A DNA stretch of 64,000 bases from Limnephilus marmoratus (lineage: Eukaryota; Arthropoda; Insecta; Trichoptera; Limnephilidae), in contig OU862919.1 in the NCBI GenBank assembly GCA_917880885.1, positions 54,597,058-54,661,057 on the forward strand, read 5' to 3'. The position numbers and the translations under genes are program-made. A model generated the notes under the pieces. It searched no databases, was not told where the DNA came from, and worked only from the letters and a program-made list of their open reading frames with translations. Each line of letters opens with the position of its first letter. The first letter of the stretch is position 1. Shown here in pieces: positions 1-10,801 of the stretch.

Positions 1-1490
1 TGCGCTTGATCATTCCACACAAATTTCTTACCCGCGAATTCTTTCTTTGTTAAATTATACAAAGGTGAAGCAATGCTAGAAAAATTGAAAATGAATCTCT
101 TATACCACGAGAGTACCCCAATGAATCTACGTAAGCTCTTTTGTGACGAAGGGGTCGGAAAATCAACAATTGCCTTGACTTTATCCGGATCTGTGCGGAG
201 ACCTTTATCATCAATGACAAAACCTAGGTATTTGAGTGAGTCCCTGCAGAAAACGGATTTCTGCACATTAATCGTAAGACCGGCGGCCTGTAGTCTCTGT
301 TTAACCTTCCTCAAGAGATAAATATGTTCTTCGAAAGATGAACTAATAATGATGATGTCATCTAAGTAACAAAAGACTTTGCCATCAAATTCAGGCCCTA
401 ACACTTTATCCATCAGCCGCATCATCCGGGAGCTAGCACCATGTAAACCGAACGGCATTGTGACGAAATGAAACAACCCTCGCTTGGGTATCGTGAACGC
501 GGTTTTCTCCTTAGACTTTTCGTCTAGCGGAATTTGGAAAAAGGCATCATTTAAGTCCAAAGTTGATAGAAAACGAGCACCACCCAAGCTATTGAGAATG
601 TCTGAGATTAACGGTAAATTGTAGGCGTCGCGTTTCGAGACGGCGTTTAAGCGTCTGCTGTCGAGGCATAGCCTGAATGTGCCATTTTTCTTAGGTACCA
701 GAACAATGGGATTATTCCACGAGCTGTTGCTCGGTTCTACCACACCTAACTCTAGGAGTCTGTCAAGCTCCCTATGTACTTCCGGAAGTAAGTGCGGAGA
801 AATGGGATAAACCCTTTGTTTGATAGGAGGCACATCACCCGTGTCTATGACATGATGTTCTAACCCTGTCCTGCCTAACCGATCTCCTGAGTAATCCATG
901 TACTCCTGAACTACAACGTTCAAGACGGAGCGTTGGGATTGAGATAAATTTTTCTCACTATCCAGCCCAATACTATTCGATGCTCGAACACTACTAACAG
1001 AATCATTACAAGACATTAATTTTGAGATCTTAGGACAGATGTTGAAAACTTTCCAAAAGTCACAACCCAGAATAATGTCAGATTTAATGTCTGGCATAAT
1101 AACAAAATTGAACGTTCTAACAACATTTTCAAAACGCACCGGGAGAGCTATTTTGTAAGAACAGGTAACCGAATGACCAGTCGCCGATACTAGAGCGAAA
1201 TCAGAATCCAATTTTGACAAATTGAAACCTAAATCTAAAAATTTACGATGAAAGTTATTTCCTAAAATCGAAACGTGCGACCCAGAATCTAGAAGACCAG
1301 AGTAGCCTGTGCTCAAAACTTGGAAAGAGATGTAAGGACGGCCGTCCCTGTTGGCCGCTCGCACCTCCTTCGAAGTCCTTAAATTCTTATAAAAATCTCT
1401 TACGGTATCCAGCCACAAAACCCATTCCCGTGAAGTAATCTCGGCAAACGCAGACGTCATAGCACCCACCGACAGGACCTCACGGGCCAT
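1..1490 (-). CDS. pol: Gypsy pol polyprotein, N-terminal part (protease and reverse transcriptase), partial
   Basis: The frame opens at an ATG at 1490-1488 and stays open to the window edge, about 496 codons. Near 1262-1320 it has an aspartic protease active site reading LLDSGSHVSILG. From about 780 leftwards it has the Ty3/Gypsy RT: a VPKKNGTFRLCLD-type stretch (about 670-700), STLDLNDAFFQIPL (about 525-570) and the catalytic CYLDDIII box (about 350-375). These motifs place it in the Gypsy group rather than Copia or BEL. The protein would copy element RNA inside the particle. Its ATG overlaps the gag stop by one base and lies in the -1 frame relative to gag, directly after a slippery heptamer. 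It could therefore be made as a Gag-Pol fusion or by reinitiation. The C-terminal half is outside the window. Confidence 0.93.
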   Translation of the reverse strand, partial: MAREVLSVGAMTSAFAEITSREWVLWLDTVRDFYKNLRTSKEVRAANRDGRPYISFQVLSTGYSGLLDSGSHVSILGNNFHRKFLDLGFNLSKLDSDFALVSATGHSVTCSYKIALPVRFENVVRTFNFVIMPDIKSDIILGCDFWKVFNICPKISKLMSCNDSVSSVRASNSIGLDSEKNLSQSQRSVLNVVVQEYMDYSGDRLGRTGLEHHVIDTGDVPPIKQRVYPISPHLLPEVHRELDRLLELGVVEPSNSSWNNPIVLVPKKNGTFRLCLDSRRLNAVSKRDAYNLPLISDILNSLGGARFLSTLDLNDAFFQIPLDEKSKEKTAFTIPKRGLFHFVTMPFGLHGASSRMMRLMDKVLGPEFDGKVFCYLDDIIIISSSFEEHIYLLRKVKQRLQAAGLTINVQKSVFCRDSLKYLGFVIDDKGLRTDPDKVKAIVDFPTPSSQKSLRRFIGVLSWYKRFIFNFSSIASPLYNLTKKEFAGKKFVWNDQA

Positions 1491-1501
1491 CAGTTTTTTT
1501 G
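1490..1501 (-). promoter_or_regulatory. Candidate -1 frameshift site at the gag/pol junction
   Basis: On the minus strand the last gag codons are CAA AAA AAC TGA. A AAA AAC (1499-1493) is in the correct phase for an X XXY YYZ slippery heptamer, and slipping back one base leads directly into the pol frame. The stop also forms TGATG with the pol ATG, a layout that permits termination-reinitiation. Which mechanism is used cannot be decided from sequence. I saw no obvious strong stimulatory hairpin just downstream. Confidence 0.7.
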
Positions 1502-2497
1502 AGGACGGCAGCCGCAGAGAGGAGCCTTGACCCCCGGACGCCCGCAGCGAAAGCAGTGCACCTCCCTAGAATTCACATTTGACGGGTTATGCAAAACATT
1601 CGAAAAATCACGACGGTTATTCCTGAAGTTGAAATTAGGATCGGCAGAATTTACATAACCATCTCTATTGTTAGAATAATTGTTTCTAGAAAAATTCAAA
1701 TTGTTGCAATCTCTGTTATTATTACTATTGCCAGCATGGTTGTTCCTAGACAAATGTAAATCATTCGAATACCTCTCATTGCCTCTATTACCAGAAAAGT
1801 TATTTCTAGAAAAATTAGATTTACTGTGATTCCTCTGATTAACTTTGTTACTAGAATAATTAATAGGATGAGAATTACTAGTGTTTGATCTGTCGTTTGA
1901 ACGGCTGTCGGCCAACTCAATCATCCTACCTAATTTTTTTAAGGTTAACAAATCAGGGATCTCCGAAAGAGAAAGTTTCTGAATATATCTTGGCAACATA
2001 TTACTCCGCAAAATGTCTAGGATCTCATCATCCGGCAACCTAGTGGACAAACGATTATTCAGCAATTGAACACGAGTGATAAAAGAACTAAAATTCTCTT
2101 TCTGACCTTGAAACGTCAATCTTATTTGTGCCAATAACCTCTTTTCATGGTCTAAAAGCTCAAATTCGTTTTTTAACGCAACCACAATGTCCGCCCAAGA
2201 TGAGAAAGCGGAGCGGTTTACTCTGAACCATAGTAGCGCCTGCCCTGAAAACAATTCGACTGCAGAAGAAAAAAGAGAAGCATAACTTACGTTTCTAGCG
2301 ACAGCAAGTTCTTCTACCCGTTCTAAGAAATTTCTGACATCCGCAGAGCCATCAAAGGTGAGGTTCCACTTGTGAACCGGAAACGACGGAAGTGACGGAA
2401 TTGACAAAGCTGAACCGGACCCCGCCGGTGTATCATCCTGTTTCGCCATGATGAATTTTGCCGCTGTTCTACTTCTTGTACCTACTCCTTCATCCAT
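1490..2497 (-). CDS. gag: Gypsy Gag protein
   Basis: This 335-codon frame begins MDEGVGTRSRTAAKFIMAKQ. The central part has the usual retrotransposon Gag fold signature, with spaced LLWFRV, FELLDHEKRLLAQIRLTFQG and LPDDEILDILRSNMLPRYIQ segments. A long Asn/Ser/Arg-rich linker follows at about residues 200-310, then a C-terminal CCHC-like box (CFRCGRPGVKAPLC). The expected His of that zinc knuckle is Val, which may weaken RNA binding or be compensated by the neighbouring Cys residues. Gag would assemble the particle and package RNA. It sits downstream of the LTR and primer site and just upstream of pol, with which it overlaps by one base. Confidence 0.92.
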   Translation of the reverse strand: MDEGVGTRSRTAAKFIMAKQDDTPAGSGSALSIPSLPSFPVHKWNLTFDGSADVRNFLERVEELAVARNVSYASLFSSAVELFSGQALLWFRVNRSAFSSWADIVVALKNEFELLDHEKRLLAQIRLTFQGQKENFSSFITRVQLLNNRLSTRLPDDEILDILRSNMLPRYIQKLSLSEIPDLLTLKKLGRMIELADSRSNDRSNTSNSHPINYSSNKVNQRNHSKSNFSRNNFSGNRGNERYSNDLHLSRNNHAGNSNNNRDCNNLNFSRNNYSNNRDGYVNSADPNFNFRNNRRDFSNVLHNPSNVNSREVHCFRCGRPGVKAPLCGCRPQKN

Positions 2498-2867
2498 AAC
2501 CTATTTCTCGATTGTAGGGTAGAAAGAAAATTATTAGAATACATGCAACAACACGACATGAAAAATGACAATGCACATGCAATCACCAATTCTAGGAAAA
2601 TAATAATAATGTATGCTGCCAGCGAACTGAGCAGCCAAAATGAGTTAAAAGCGTAATAACGCCGATGAGTTGACGGAAACCAAGGCAAAAAAACTGTGTG
2701 AAACTATGTATTAAAAATATCAGATCGGCAAGTTAGTCGTGGGACGGGCTGTTATAAACCCAAGGAAAAGTGAGAATCAAATTAATAACAGATCGAGATG
2801 TAAAAACCATTTGATAATCGTGAACAACACTACCGCGAACACGTGCGAGAAAAAACAAACATAGACA

Positions 2868-2887
2868 GGTTCAGCCGAAGCGCGCCA
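2868..2887 (-). other. Primer-binding site of the Gypsy element
   Basis: One base after the LTR end (minus strand) the sequence begins TGGCGCGCTTCGG, with the TGG complementary to a tRNA CCA end. The one-base spacer matches the arrangement in the LARD at 5649-5650. I could not assign the tRNA. Confidence 0.6.
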
Positions 2888-2888
2888 A

Positions 2889-3545
2889 TGTGACGTTTAA
2901 TACTTACTTGTAATTCATACCCTCCAAACCTGGTCATCCATCCATGAATAGAATAAATAATCACATACAAAGCCAGCAAGCAAGCCATGAGGTTAGGTAG
3001 CAATAATAAGTAGGTTTGGGAACAATGTATAATTTATTATAAAAAATCAAACCCTGCCCTTGGAACATATTATAATGATTAGCTATGAGACTCTAAGTTA
3101 AACAACGGAAATAATCATCAGGGGTGACTGGTTACGATGTATCGTACCCAGCTGTAAATGTTTAAAGTTTCTCGACACGTGTCAATAAGAAAGAAATTAT
3201 ATTGTAACGACATAAGAAAATTACTGATGGGCGCCTGTGACGTAAAACGTAACATATTTATGAATCAGTAATCCCTAAAAATAATCTATAAAGCACAATC
3301 TCGAACTGTTAATAATATGAGTAATTTAAATCTCACTTCTCGTGATCCAAAATGTCTTGAGTCCAGCAATATAACAGCCCGTCACACAAAAACACCTGCT
3401 CGATCTGTGGTACTGCCGTCAACTGAAGCGCCCGAACTTTTCCCGAAGCATCTCGAAACATCTGCCGCCCCTTCGGAGTGCAATGCTGCCAACCAAATCA
3501 TGCGAAATTTGCGAATCGCTCACGACGCTAGCAGCAAATGTTACA
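2889..3545 (-). repeat. 5' LTR of the Gypsy element
   Basis: On the minus strand the LTR starts TGTAACATTTGCTGCT at 3545 and ends CGTCACA at 2889, about 657 bp. Its first ~130 bp are nearly identical to the start of the LARD LTRs at 5040 and 10189, then the two diverge. The LTR identity rests on this match, the TG...CA ends and the adjacent primer site, since the partner LTR is outside the window. Open frames within it on the plus strand are antisense shadows. Confidence 0.82.
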
Positions 3546-5035
3546 AGTTAACTTGGAAACACTTATTAATACATTGTGTTAATAAACATTTAGTTTCAGA
3601 ATTGGACCTCCTACTACTTTCTTGTACTTACAGGCTGGAAGTAGACTATCCTACAATTGTGAGGTACTCTTTTATGCTGGAAGAGGCTTTATTATGTACG
3701 TGTCCGGAGCCAGTGAGACTACAGCATTCATAATTTTGGGTGCGTTATGTTATGGGGCTGTTGTTATTGTTGACGAGGAAGGTTGATAAGTAAGTCTTCA
3801 GACCTGACCATTACCGCCAATTCAAGAAACGCCGACGTTTCTATGTTTCGTGAATGACTATCAACCATTCTGAAACATGCATGTAAGCCTACGTAATATA
3901 AATACACATTTACTCGTACATGAACTAGAATTTCACTCCCTGCAGTTGAGGAGAGAGGGGTTTACCACCACCTACTTCCTCAGACTGTTGCGAGATTGTT
4001 TCGAAACCTCGGATTTCAAGGAGCATAAATCCATGTTTCGAGGACTATCGCAGACAGCGTCAGCATAGATCGTTTTATCTTCTTGCCCGTGGAACCAACC
4101 TGCCAATGGATCCTCCGTGGGAGAATATAATATATTGTTTCTGAACAGATTCGCTTCAGACATCGACATATTTCACGTCAGTGAAGAAATATTCTAAAGG
4201 GAAATCCTTCTCGGTTCGTTTCTTGTTTAAAAACAGCGTCTTCTCGTTGCCTTATCCCTAACTTGGCTTCTATGTTTTTTTTATAATAATTATGGTGATA
4301 AACATAAATAATTTTTATGTTAATTTAAAAAATGATTGTAAAATTTCTGCAGCACTGTTTTCGTGAAAAATCATTAAAAACTATTAAATTTAGGAGACTT
4401 TTTTTCTCTTTAGTTCTAATCATTCGTTTGTTGCGTAGAGATAAATAAGATTTTTTAAATGTATCTAACCTAAAAATCTATTATTAAGACAAAACTAATT
4501 ACTTGCATTAAGAATTTAATCGTATTTATTACAAATTAAGTAAAAAAAACAACATAATACTTCATAAAAAAGTTATGACACTATATAATTCAAGACAATA
4601 GTGAGCCTTGATGAGCACGCAACTCAGTATACAGGTGAAAGAAAAATATATTAAATGCTAGGAATGTGTTACACGAGTTTCAGGATTTTATCGAACTTAT
4701 AAATTTGTATGTGAATACCCTCGCAAGAGTTACAAATGCTTCCAACTGAGGGACTATGGCATCTTCAATCTTCATCCTCCTTATCTCAAAACACATCACT
4801 AATGGGGTGCCTCAGTCAGATTGGATCCGGAAATTTCAAAATGCAATCAATTTAAAGTGTGGTATTAACATAAAAAATAAAATCAACATATATTTTTTTC
4901 ATCCAAAGACCCTTTGTTCCCAAAAGGGTTGTTTCACAGAAATTTTTAATATTTTTTTTTAATTTTTATTTTTATTTTAGCGACTATATAAAATAATTCT
5001 ATAAGTATACAAAATATAATGGTTATGTTAGGTAA
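3546..5035. other. AT-rich interval, no gene recognised
   Basis: Only short frames are present, with no recognisable motifs. A short phrase near 3709-3722 (GGAGCCAGTGAGACTAC) resembles part of the dispersed repeat at 43100-43257. The LARD target site lies at the right edge. Confidence 0.6.
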
Positions 5036-5039
5036 AGAT

Positions 5040-5648
5040 TGTAACATTTGCTGCTAGCGTCGTGAGCGATTCGCAAATTTCGCATGATTTGGTTGGCAGC
5101 ATTGCACTCCGAAGGGGCGGCAGATGTTTCGAGATGCTTCGGAAAAAGTTCGGGCGCTTCAGTTTGGATCGAGCAAGCCCAAGTAGCGGAGCGGATACCT
5201 GCGACGGATTGAAACCAACATCACCATGGCGCATCGAATTCGTAACGTTAATCTAAATCCTAATATATTATTTATTTTAGTCAGATATTCAAGGTTACCA
5301 TTTTGGTTTTACTATTTAATACTTGGGTGTTGCTGTTTAAACACTCTGGCGTCCAACCTTGCTTGTTTTCCACATAACTTAATTTCTTATCACACGTAGT
5401 TTGATTGTTGTAAAACTCTTCGAGTTTTACAAACACCCCTTGAGATCAAATAATCTTTATAGAGTCTTTAATAATTGCTTCGTAAATGTCATGTCAATAT
5501 TAATTCAATAAATCTTATTATAATATTTAATTTCCTCTTTTATTTCATAGACTTGACATTTATCATGTTCTACTTCCAGACTGTAGCTAGCCATTTTATT
5601 ACATACATAATACCAATTTAATTAGGTAACTCATTTTAAACCATTACA
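5040..5648 (+). repeat. Left LTR of the LARD
   Basis: It begins TGTAACATTTG and ends CCATTACA. It matches 10189-10797 at a constant offset of 5149 with no difference seen by eye. It contains AATAAA near 5507 and a perfect inverted repeat at 5410-5430. Confidence 0.95.
5410..5430. promoter_or_regulatory. Perfect 9-bp hairpin within the LTR
   Basis: GTAAAACTC, a TTC spacer, then GAGTTTTAC. The same hairpin recurs in the right LTR at 10559-10579. It lies about 80 bp before an AATAAA, a position compatible with an R-region structure, but the function is unknown. Confidence 0.5.
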
Positions 5649-5649
5649 G

Positions 5650-5664
5650 TGGCGCCCAACGTGG
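5650..5664 (+). other. Primer-binding site, tRNA-Lys
   Basis: TGGCGCCCAACGTGG starts one base after the LTR. It is complementary to the 3' end of insect tRNA-Lys(CUU) over 15 bases, the primer common in several Gypsy and related elements. Confidence 0.88.
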
Positions 5665-7026
5665 TAGTTCCAGTCAAACTATGTTTTGCAAGTTTTATGT
5701 GGATATGATTTAAATTCTCCGCGATATGTCATTTTAGGTTAGATTGAGGTTACAATTCGTTGGTGTGTTGCTTTTACCGTCGTGGGTATGTATTCATTTT
5801 ACTTTTGTTAATTGCATATTTTATATTTACTTGGGCTTGTTCATCCACAACTCATTTTATTTTGTGTTATTTGTTTGTCTTGTACTAATCATATTTATTT
5901 CTCCTACTAATTATTTAGGTAGGTACACATTGTTTTTATAGCAGATGGGATGGATTTAATTTCTGCAGATGGAATTAATAATATTTCGGCAAATTTAATA
6001 ATATCACTTTGTACAAAACTCGTGCTGGTCATCCGTTAATAATTGAAACTTGTAAGTATATTTTATTACAAGCTAATTTATTTACACTGTGTTATGAGTG
6101 GCTGTTTAATCTCATTGCATTTATTTTGTGATATTTTTCGTGCTTATATTTTGCAATAATGTGTAAATTTCATTAAATACCTACCTACCTGATGCAATAA
6201 TTATTATTGACATCATTGCACACATGAATTTCTTCACATGTTATAAACTTAATACAAATAGTTATCCTACCTGCAATTGATATGTTCTGTTACATTGTGA
6301 ACTTTTACAATCTTACTTTGGGAATTTTGATTTCATTTTTGTTCCCCTTATACAAATTTTATTTTTCATAATAATAAATGTAACCAAACGTGCATTTCAG
6401 ACGCGGACCAAATTTTGCTGGACATCCGGGTGGAGATAAGACGTCATCAAAGCCTTCGTCTACAGAATTCGGGCTGTCCTGTTATGCAAAGCGACTAAAG
6501 CTAGTTTCACGTAAATTAATTTTTATAATTTATTATCCGGGTTATATTGATTTGATCGATGATTTTTTTTATTCTTTCCTCATGTAGGGCTTTCAAAAGA
6601 AATTAAATTTCCTTGCAATATATCATTATGTTCTTTCGGTTTAATATTTTATACAAATTTTTTTTGTGAGGGTTTGATAAATTTCATTAAATTCCGATTT
6701 TAGTACATAACAGGGATTTGTATTCAAATCATTATTTTAATAGATTTTTATCGAGTTTTAATTTCTCTTTAGTCGGCGGGATTAGTTTTTCTTTTAAAAT
6801 AAAATAAATTCCTTATAGTTTTCGGGTTTGATGAATAACTGTTATTTTGAAATCATCATTTTGTAGGTGAATGCAAAATGTTGCTTATCACTATATTATT
6901 TGTTCATCGGCTATTATCTAATTAATCTTTTGGGTTTTGATTCCAATAAATGGATAATTCAATAAATTAGTATAGAAGATTGTATAATATTTTGCGATCA
7001 GTTGGCTGAACCTTAAATTTGTTTTG

Positions 7027-7364
7027 CATATCTTCCTTTAATAGGGTTATTAGAGATTATGCGAAGTAACTTTCGGAGCAACTAATATGATTGTTATGAA
7101 ATTACAACTATTTAAATTGATATATAATGTAGAGTTTTATCACATGTTTACATACGTAAAAATTCACAGGTATAAGGATTCTTTATAGTTCTGGTCGGAA
7201 TTATTAATTTTTTTTTTCTTCAGTTTAGATTGTTATTATATTAATTGATCTATAATTTTTTTTTTGGCGATCTATTGCCTGTTCCTTGAAGTACTTGCAT
7301 ATCTTCCTTTTCATAGGGTTTTCAGAGTTTGCAAGGTATTTTTTCGGAGCGATTAGTAGATTGT
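7027..7364 (+). repeat. Dispersed duplicate segment inside the LARD
   Basis: A roughly 70-bp block beginning GCATATCTTCCTTT and containing ATAGGGTT, a TTTCGGAGC phrase and GATTGTT occurs at about 7027-7097 and again at about 7298-7364, diverged, in direct orientation about 271 bp apart. Confidence 0.6.
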
Positions 7365-9649
7365 TGAACAAATAAATGGTTTATTGAATTTACATCTTTA
7401 AACTTTATCTAATAAGGTTTTTCAAATAACTTTCATTAACTTAACAGCACGCAATATTTTAGGTCATTTAATAGATCTCGTAATTATAAATATGCAAGTT
7501 TGACATAAGTTATAATTTAGTCAGTTTCTCAATAACGCCATCTACATATTATTGTTTGACATAACACATACAACAACTGCTATTGGGGTTTGCGTCTTCA
7601 CTTTCAGAACGGAAAACTTTAAATATTCAGTTATCAATCGGTCATAGGACATATCAAAGATCCTGGTGTTGCTAGTTAATATAGCATATGATGTGCGGTG
7701 CAATTTTGGGGAAAAATTTATCTGTTTTTGGTGCGTCAACAAAAGCAGATGAATTTTGTTAACAATACATTCAGCTCTCAAAGAGTAAATGAGTTTTGAG
7801 CATTGAATGTTTTTGGGTTGTTTTGTCTTCTATTGTTGTCTTGTGTACGGATGTGTCTTATGTACTGTGGTTTCGATTATATTGTCTTGTGTACGGATTG
7901 TTGGTCCTTGAGTGAAGGAAACAGACAAGTTTTGTTTTAAACAAAACAGTTGGAGCTTCGCTTCAATGCAGTGGATATATCTCACACTGATTCGATTACT
8001 GCCACCGTTTAAAACGGCAGTTAAGGGGCATAACATGATCTCCGTTGAGATCCTCTGAGTATGTCAACCTTCCTTGTTTTGCATTCTATAAATAGGATAT
8101 AAAATATTTTCCTATCACTGTAGCGCAAACACGTTTTTAACCGAACATAGAAGGCGTCGGTTTGCCTGTTCACTTTCATTCGCGAGATACGGAGGAATCT
8201 TTGGCGTAATCTGTGAACTTACGATGAGGATATGTCCGTCTCTTTTGATTTCAGAATATGAAGTTAATTATCTTCATATAAAGATTAATTTGTTGAGTTG
8301 TAAGAAGCTCATGGCATTCATCTCTTTCGAGAGGATTTCAGTGAAGCCATGTGTGTCAATAATTCAGGCAGAAAGTTTTGGTCTAAGAACTTTTATAGAA
8401 AGAGATAGTAATGATAACTGTCCTTTATGTGCGATTACCGTATTCATATTGCATATTTATAGGTTAAATCTTTTAAGAAAACTATTAAGTTTGTGTGTGT
8501 TTGTAGTTTTTGTTAAATATTGTGTCGTCTGATATTTCCTCCTAAGAATTCTGTCTTGGAAATTTTAGGATGAATTATTAATAAATTCCAGTATAATGAA
8601 ATGGAGTTAATTCAATCGGGAAGTTGGAACCTTCATTATACCGATGATGCCTTGAAATACAATTAATACTTAGTTAACCAAGGCTTTATAATATAACAAC
8701 TGTTCAGTTGGTCCTTAAAATTATTTTAATTGATTATTATGAGAATAGAGCTATGACATCTGTTGCTAATTTGTAGTAACATTATTATTAAATATTTTTA
8801 TTTTATTACGAACATAATTGGGCCGATACTAGAGCCATCTATCAACATTTGATTACATTTATCATTAATTATTATTTTACCATCCTAGGTATTGTTTATT
8901 GACTATCTCGAAGTTATTATTTGCTACATGGGGTTTTTAAAAATACTTTCAAACAAATTAAGTATTTCATTTTTCAGATTTTATACTCAGCTCAGCATAA
9001 TACAGGCTGTTTTATTTTATTTTGGGAATTTAAGAAAAGAAATAAATTAAAAATATCTCAGTAAAAATTTATTTTCATATGTTTTGATTTTTGTTTATTT
9101 TGATATCTATCGGGTATTAGATTAATTGATCAATAAAATTTTTTATCATATTTAATCTCAATTTAAAACACTTTTATTTATAAAATATTTACATCGCTGG
9201 GAAATATTATTTCAAACTTCGGTAAATCCCGTGCATTCTAATTTTGCAATTGCATATCAATTCATTGTTTCTTTTGTATAAGACATGAAGTTTTACAATT
9301 ATTAAATCTTTAATTCAGGTTTCTTTAATATGTTATGTGGAAAATTTCAATTTCAGCTTTGAGCATACATTTACATAATCATTTTTTAAATATTTCATCT
9401 TGAATTTTTCTTTCCTTTTATATCTTACTTTGTTGCTGGTAACCTTATTTAGGCAGTTTAGTGTAGGGAACTTCAAGATAATCTCAAAAAAATTTAAATA
9501 GCAAGACTAAGAAGAAAGCATCCTTCATGTTCATTGTCGCTGGTTTCAAAATGTGGGTCAAGGCATTCATCTGACTTCAAGCCACGTCGCATCATTATCC
9601 CGCTTGAAGACATCATCATAGGAAGATTCTTTCAAAATCATCAACGCTG

Positions 9650-9900
9650 GACTTCAAGATGTGGTACCAGAGCTTCTATCTCTACCGGGGGCCACTTTGG
9701 GTCATCAGTTTTGGAAGAAAGTAATATCAGAAGACGCTGAATTTGAGATTTCGGACCAAATGTTTCATCGCTACCTTGGGCCATCTTGGGTCATCAGTTT
9801 TGGAAGAAATAAATAGCAAAAGAAGCTGAATTTGAGATTCCAGACCAGATATTTCATCTCTACCTTGGGCCATCTTGGGTCATCAGTTATTGAATGCATC
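9650..9900 (+). repeat. Three degenerate tandem units near the LARD 3' end
   Basis: The phrase GGGTCATCAGTT starts near 9699, 9788 and 9887 (spacing about 89 and 99 bp), with surrounding sequence such as TGAATTTGAGAT and TCTACC also repeated. It lies about 300 bp upstream of the purine tract. Confidence 0.75.
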
Positions 9901-10173
9901 ATAATTGGAGAGAAGCTGCATAGATTGATGCGTCTTTCTGTTCATCGCATTATGTCATGGCTTCAGTATTGCAGTACGGTGGTCACCGCTTCTTCCATGA
10001 GGTACATTATATGGATTGGGAGTACTTCTATCACCAGGATCCTTCCGGCTGACAATCCTTATATTTTGGCTTCTTCCATGACTAACATTTACGACCAAGG
10101 CTCACATAGTATGCAGTTCTCTTCAGGAAGTGACACATGGACCTCTTGATTTCCAGGAGGAAATATTTTCTTT

Positions 10174-10188
10174 TTGGTGGAGGGGTAA
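10174..10188 (+). other. Polypurine tract of the LARD
   Basis: GGTGGAGGGGTAA lies directly before the right LTR, where the plus-strand primer is expected. Confidence 0.75.
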
Positions 10189-10797
10189 TGTAACATTTGC
10201 TGCTAGCGTCGTGAGCGATTCGCAAATTTCGCATGATTTGGTTGGCAGCATTGCACTCCGAAGGGGCGGCAGATGTTTCGAGATGCTTCGGAAAAAGTTC
10301 GGGCGCTTCAGTTTGGATCGAGCAAGCCCAAGTAGCGGAGCGGATACCTGCGACGGATTGAAACCAACATCACCATGGCGCATCGAATTCGTAACGTTAA
10401 TCTAAATCCTAATATATTATTTATTTTAGTCAGATATTCAAGGTTACCATTTTGGTTTTACTATTTAATACTTGGGTGTTGCTGTTTAAACACTCTGGCG
10501 TCCAACCTTGCTTGTTTTCCACATAACTTAATTTCTTATCACACGTAGTTTGATTGTTGTAAAACTCTTCGAGTTTTACAAACACCCCTTGAGATCAAAT
10601 AATCTTTATAGAGTCTTTAATAATTGCTTCGTAAATGTCATGTCAATATTAATTCAATAAATCTTATTATAATATTTAATTTCCTCTTTTATTTCATAGA
10701 CTTGACATTTATCATGTTCTACTTCCAGACTGTAGCTAGCCATTTTATTACATACATAATACCAATTTAATTAGGTAACTCATTTTAAACCATTACA
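10189..10797 (+). repeat. Right LTR of the LARD
   Basis: A 609-bp copy reading identical to 5040-5648. It is followed at 10798-10801 by AGAT, the second copy of the target duplication seen at 5036-5039. Confidence 0.95.
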
Positions 10798-10801
10798 AGA
10801 T

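Larger units (their letters stand above)
1..3545 (-). mobile_element. Ty3/Gypsy LTR retrotransposon, 5' part (runs off left edge)
   Basis: Read on the minus strand the order is LTR (3545-2889), primer-binding site (about 2887-2868), leader, gag (2497-1490) and pol (from 1490 leftwards). Pol shows an aspartic protease followed by a Ty3-type reverse transcriptase. RNase H, integrase and the 3' LTR would lie left of base 1. The gag and visible pol frames are open, so the copy looks young, but the missing half prevents a claim that it is complete. Confidence 0.93.
5665..10170 (+). other. LARD interior, non-coding
   Basis: About 4.5 kb of AT-rich sequence with only short, motif-free open frames on both strands. 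No decayed gag or pol was recognised. Internal repeats occur at 7027-7364 and 9650-9900. It may act only as spacer and packaging RNA. Confidence 0.75.
5040..10797 (+). mobile_element. Complete large non-autonomous LTR element (LARD type)
   Basis: Two 609-bp direct LTRs (5040-5648, 10189-10797) flank an interior of about 4.5 kb. A Lys-tRNA primer site follows the left LTR, a purine tract precedes the right LTR, and AGAT occurs on both outer sides (5036-5039, 10798-10801). I found no gag, protease, RT or integrase motif on either strand. This is the LARD architecture: mobilisation must come from proteins supplied in trans. The LTRs read as identical base for base, so insertion was recent. Confidence 0.93.

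Noticed and set aside
1..3545. An endogenous retrovirus with env
   Set aside because: Only gag and the start of pol are visible and no envelope frame is present in the window, so it is called a Gypsy retrotransposon.
3317..3733. A 138-codon plus-strand gene
   Set aside because: Most of it is antisense to the Gypsy LTR; the peptide has no family signature.
5062..5256. Small gene (also at 10130-10405)
   Set aside because: It lies within the LTRs and merely repeats because the LTRs are identical.
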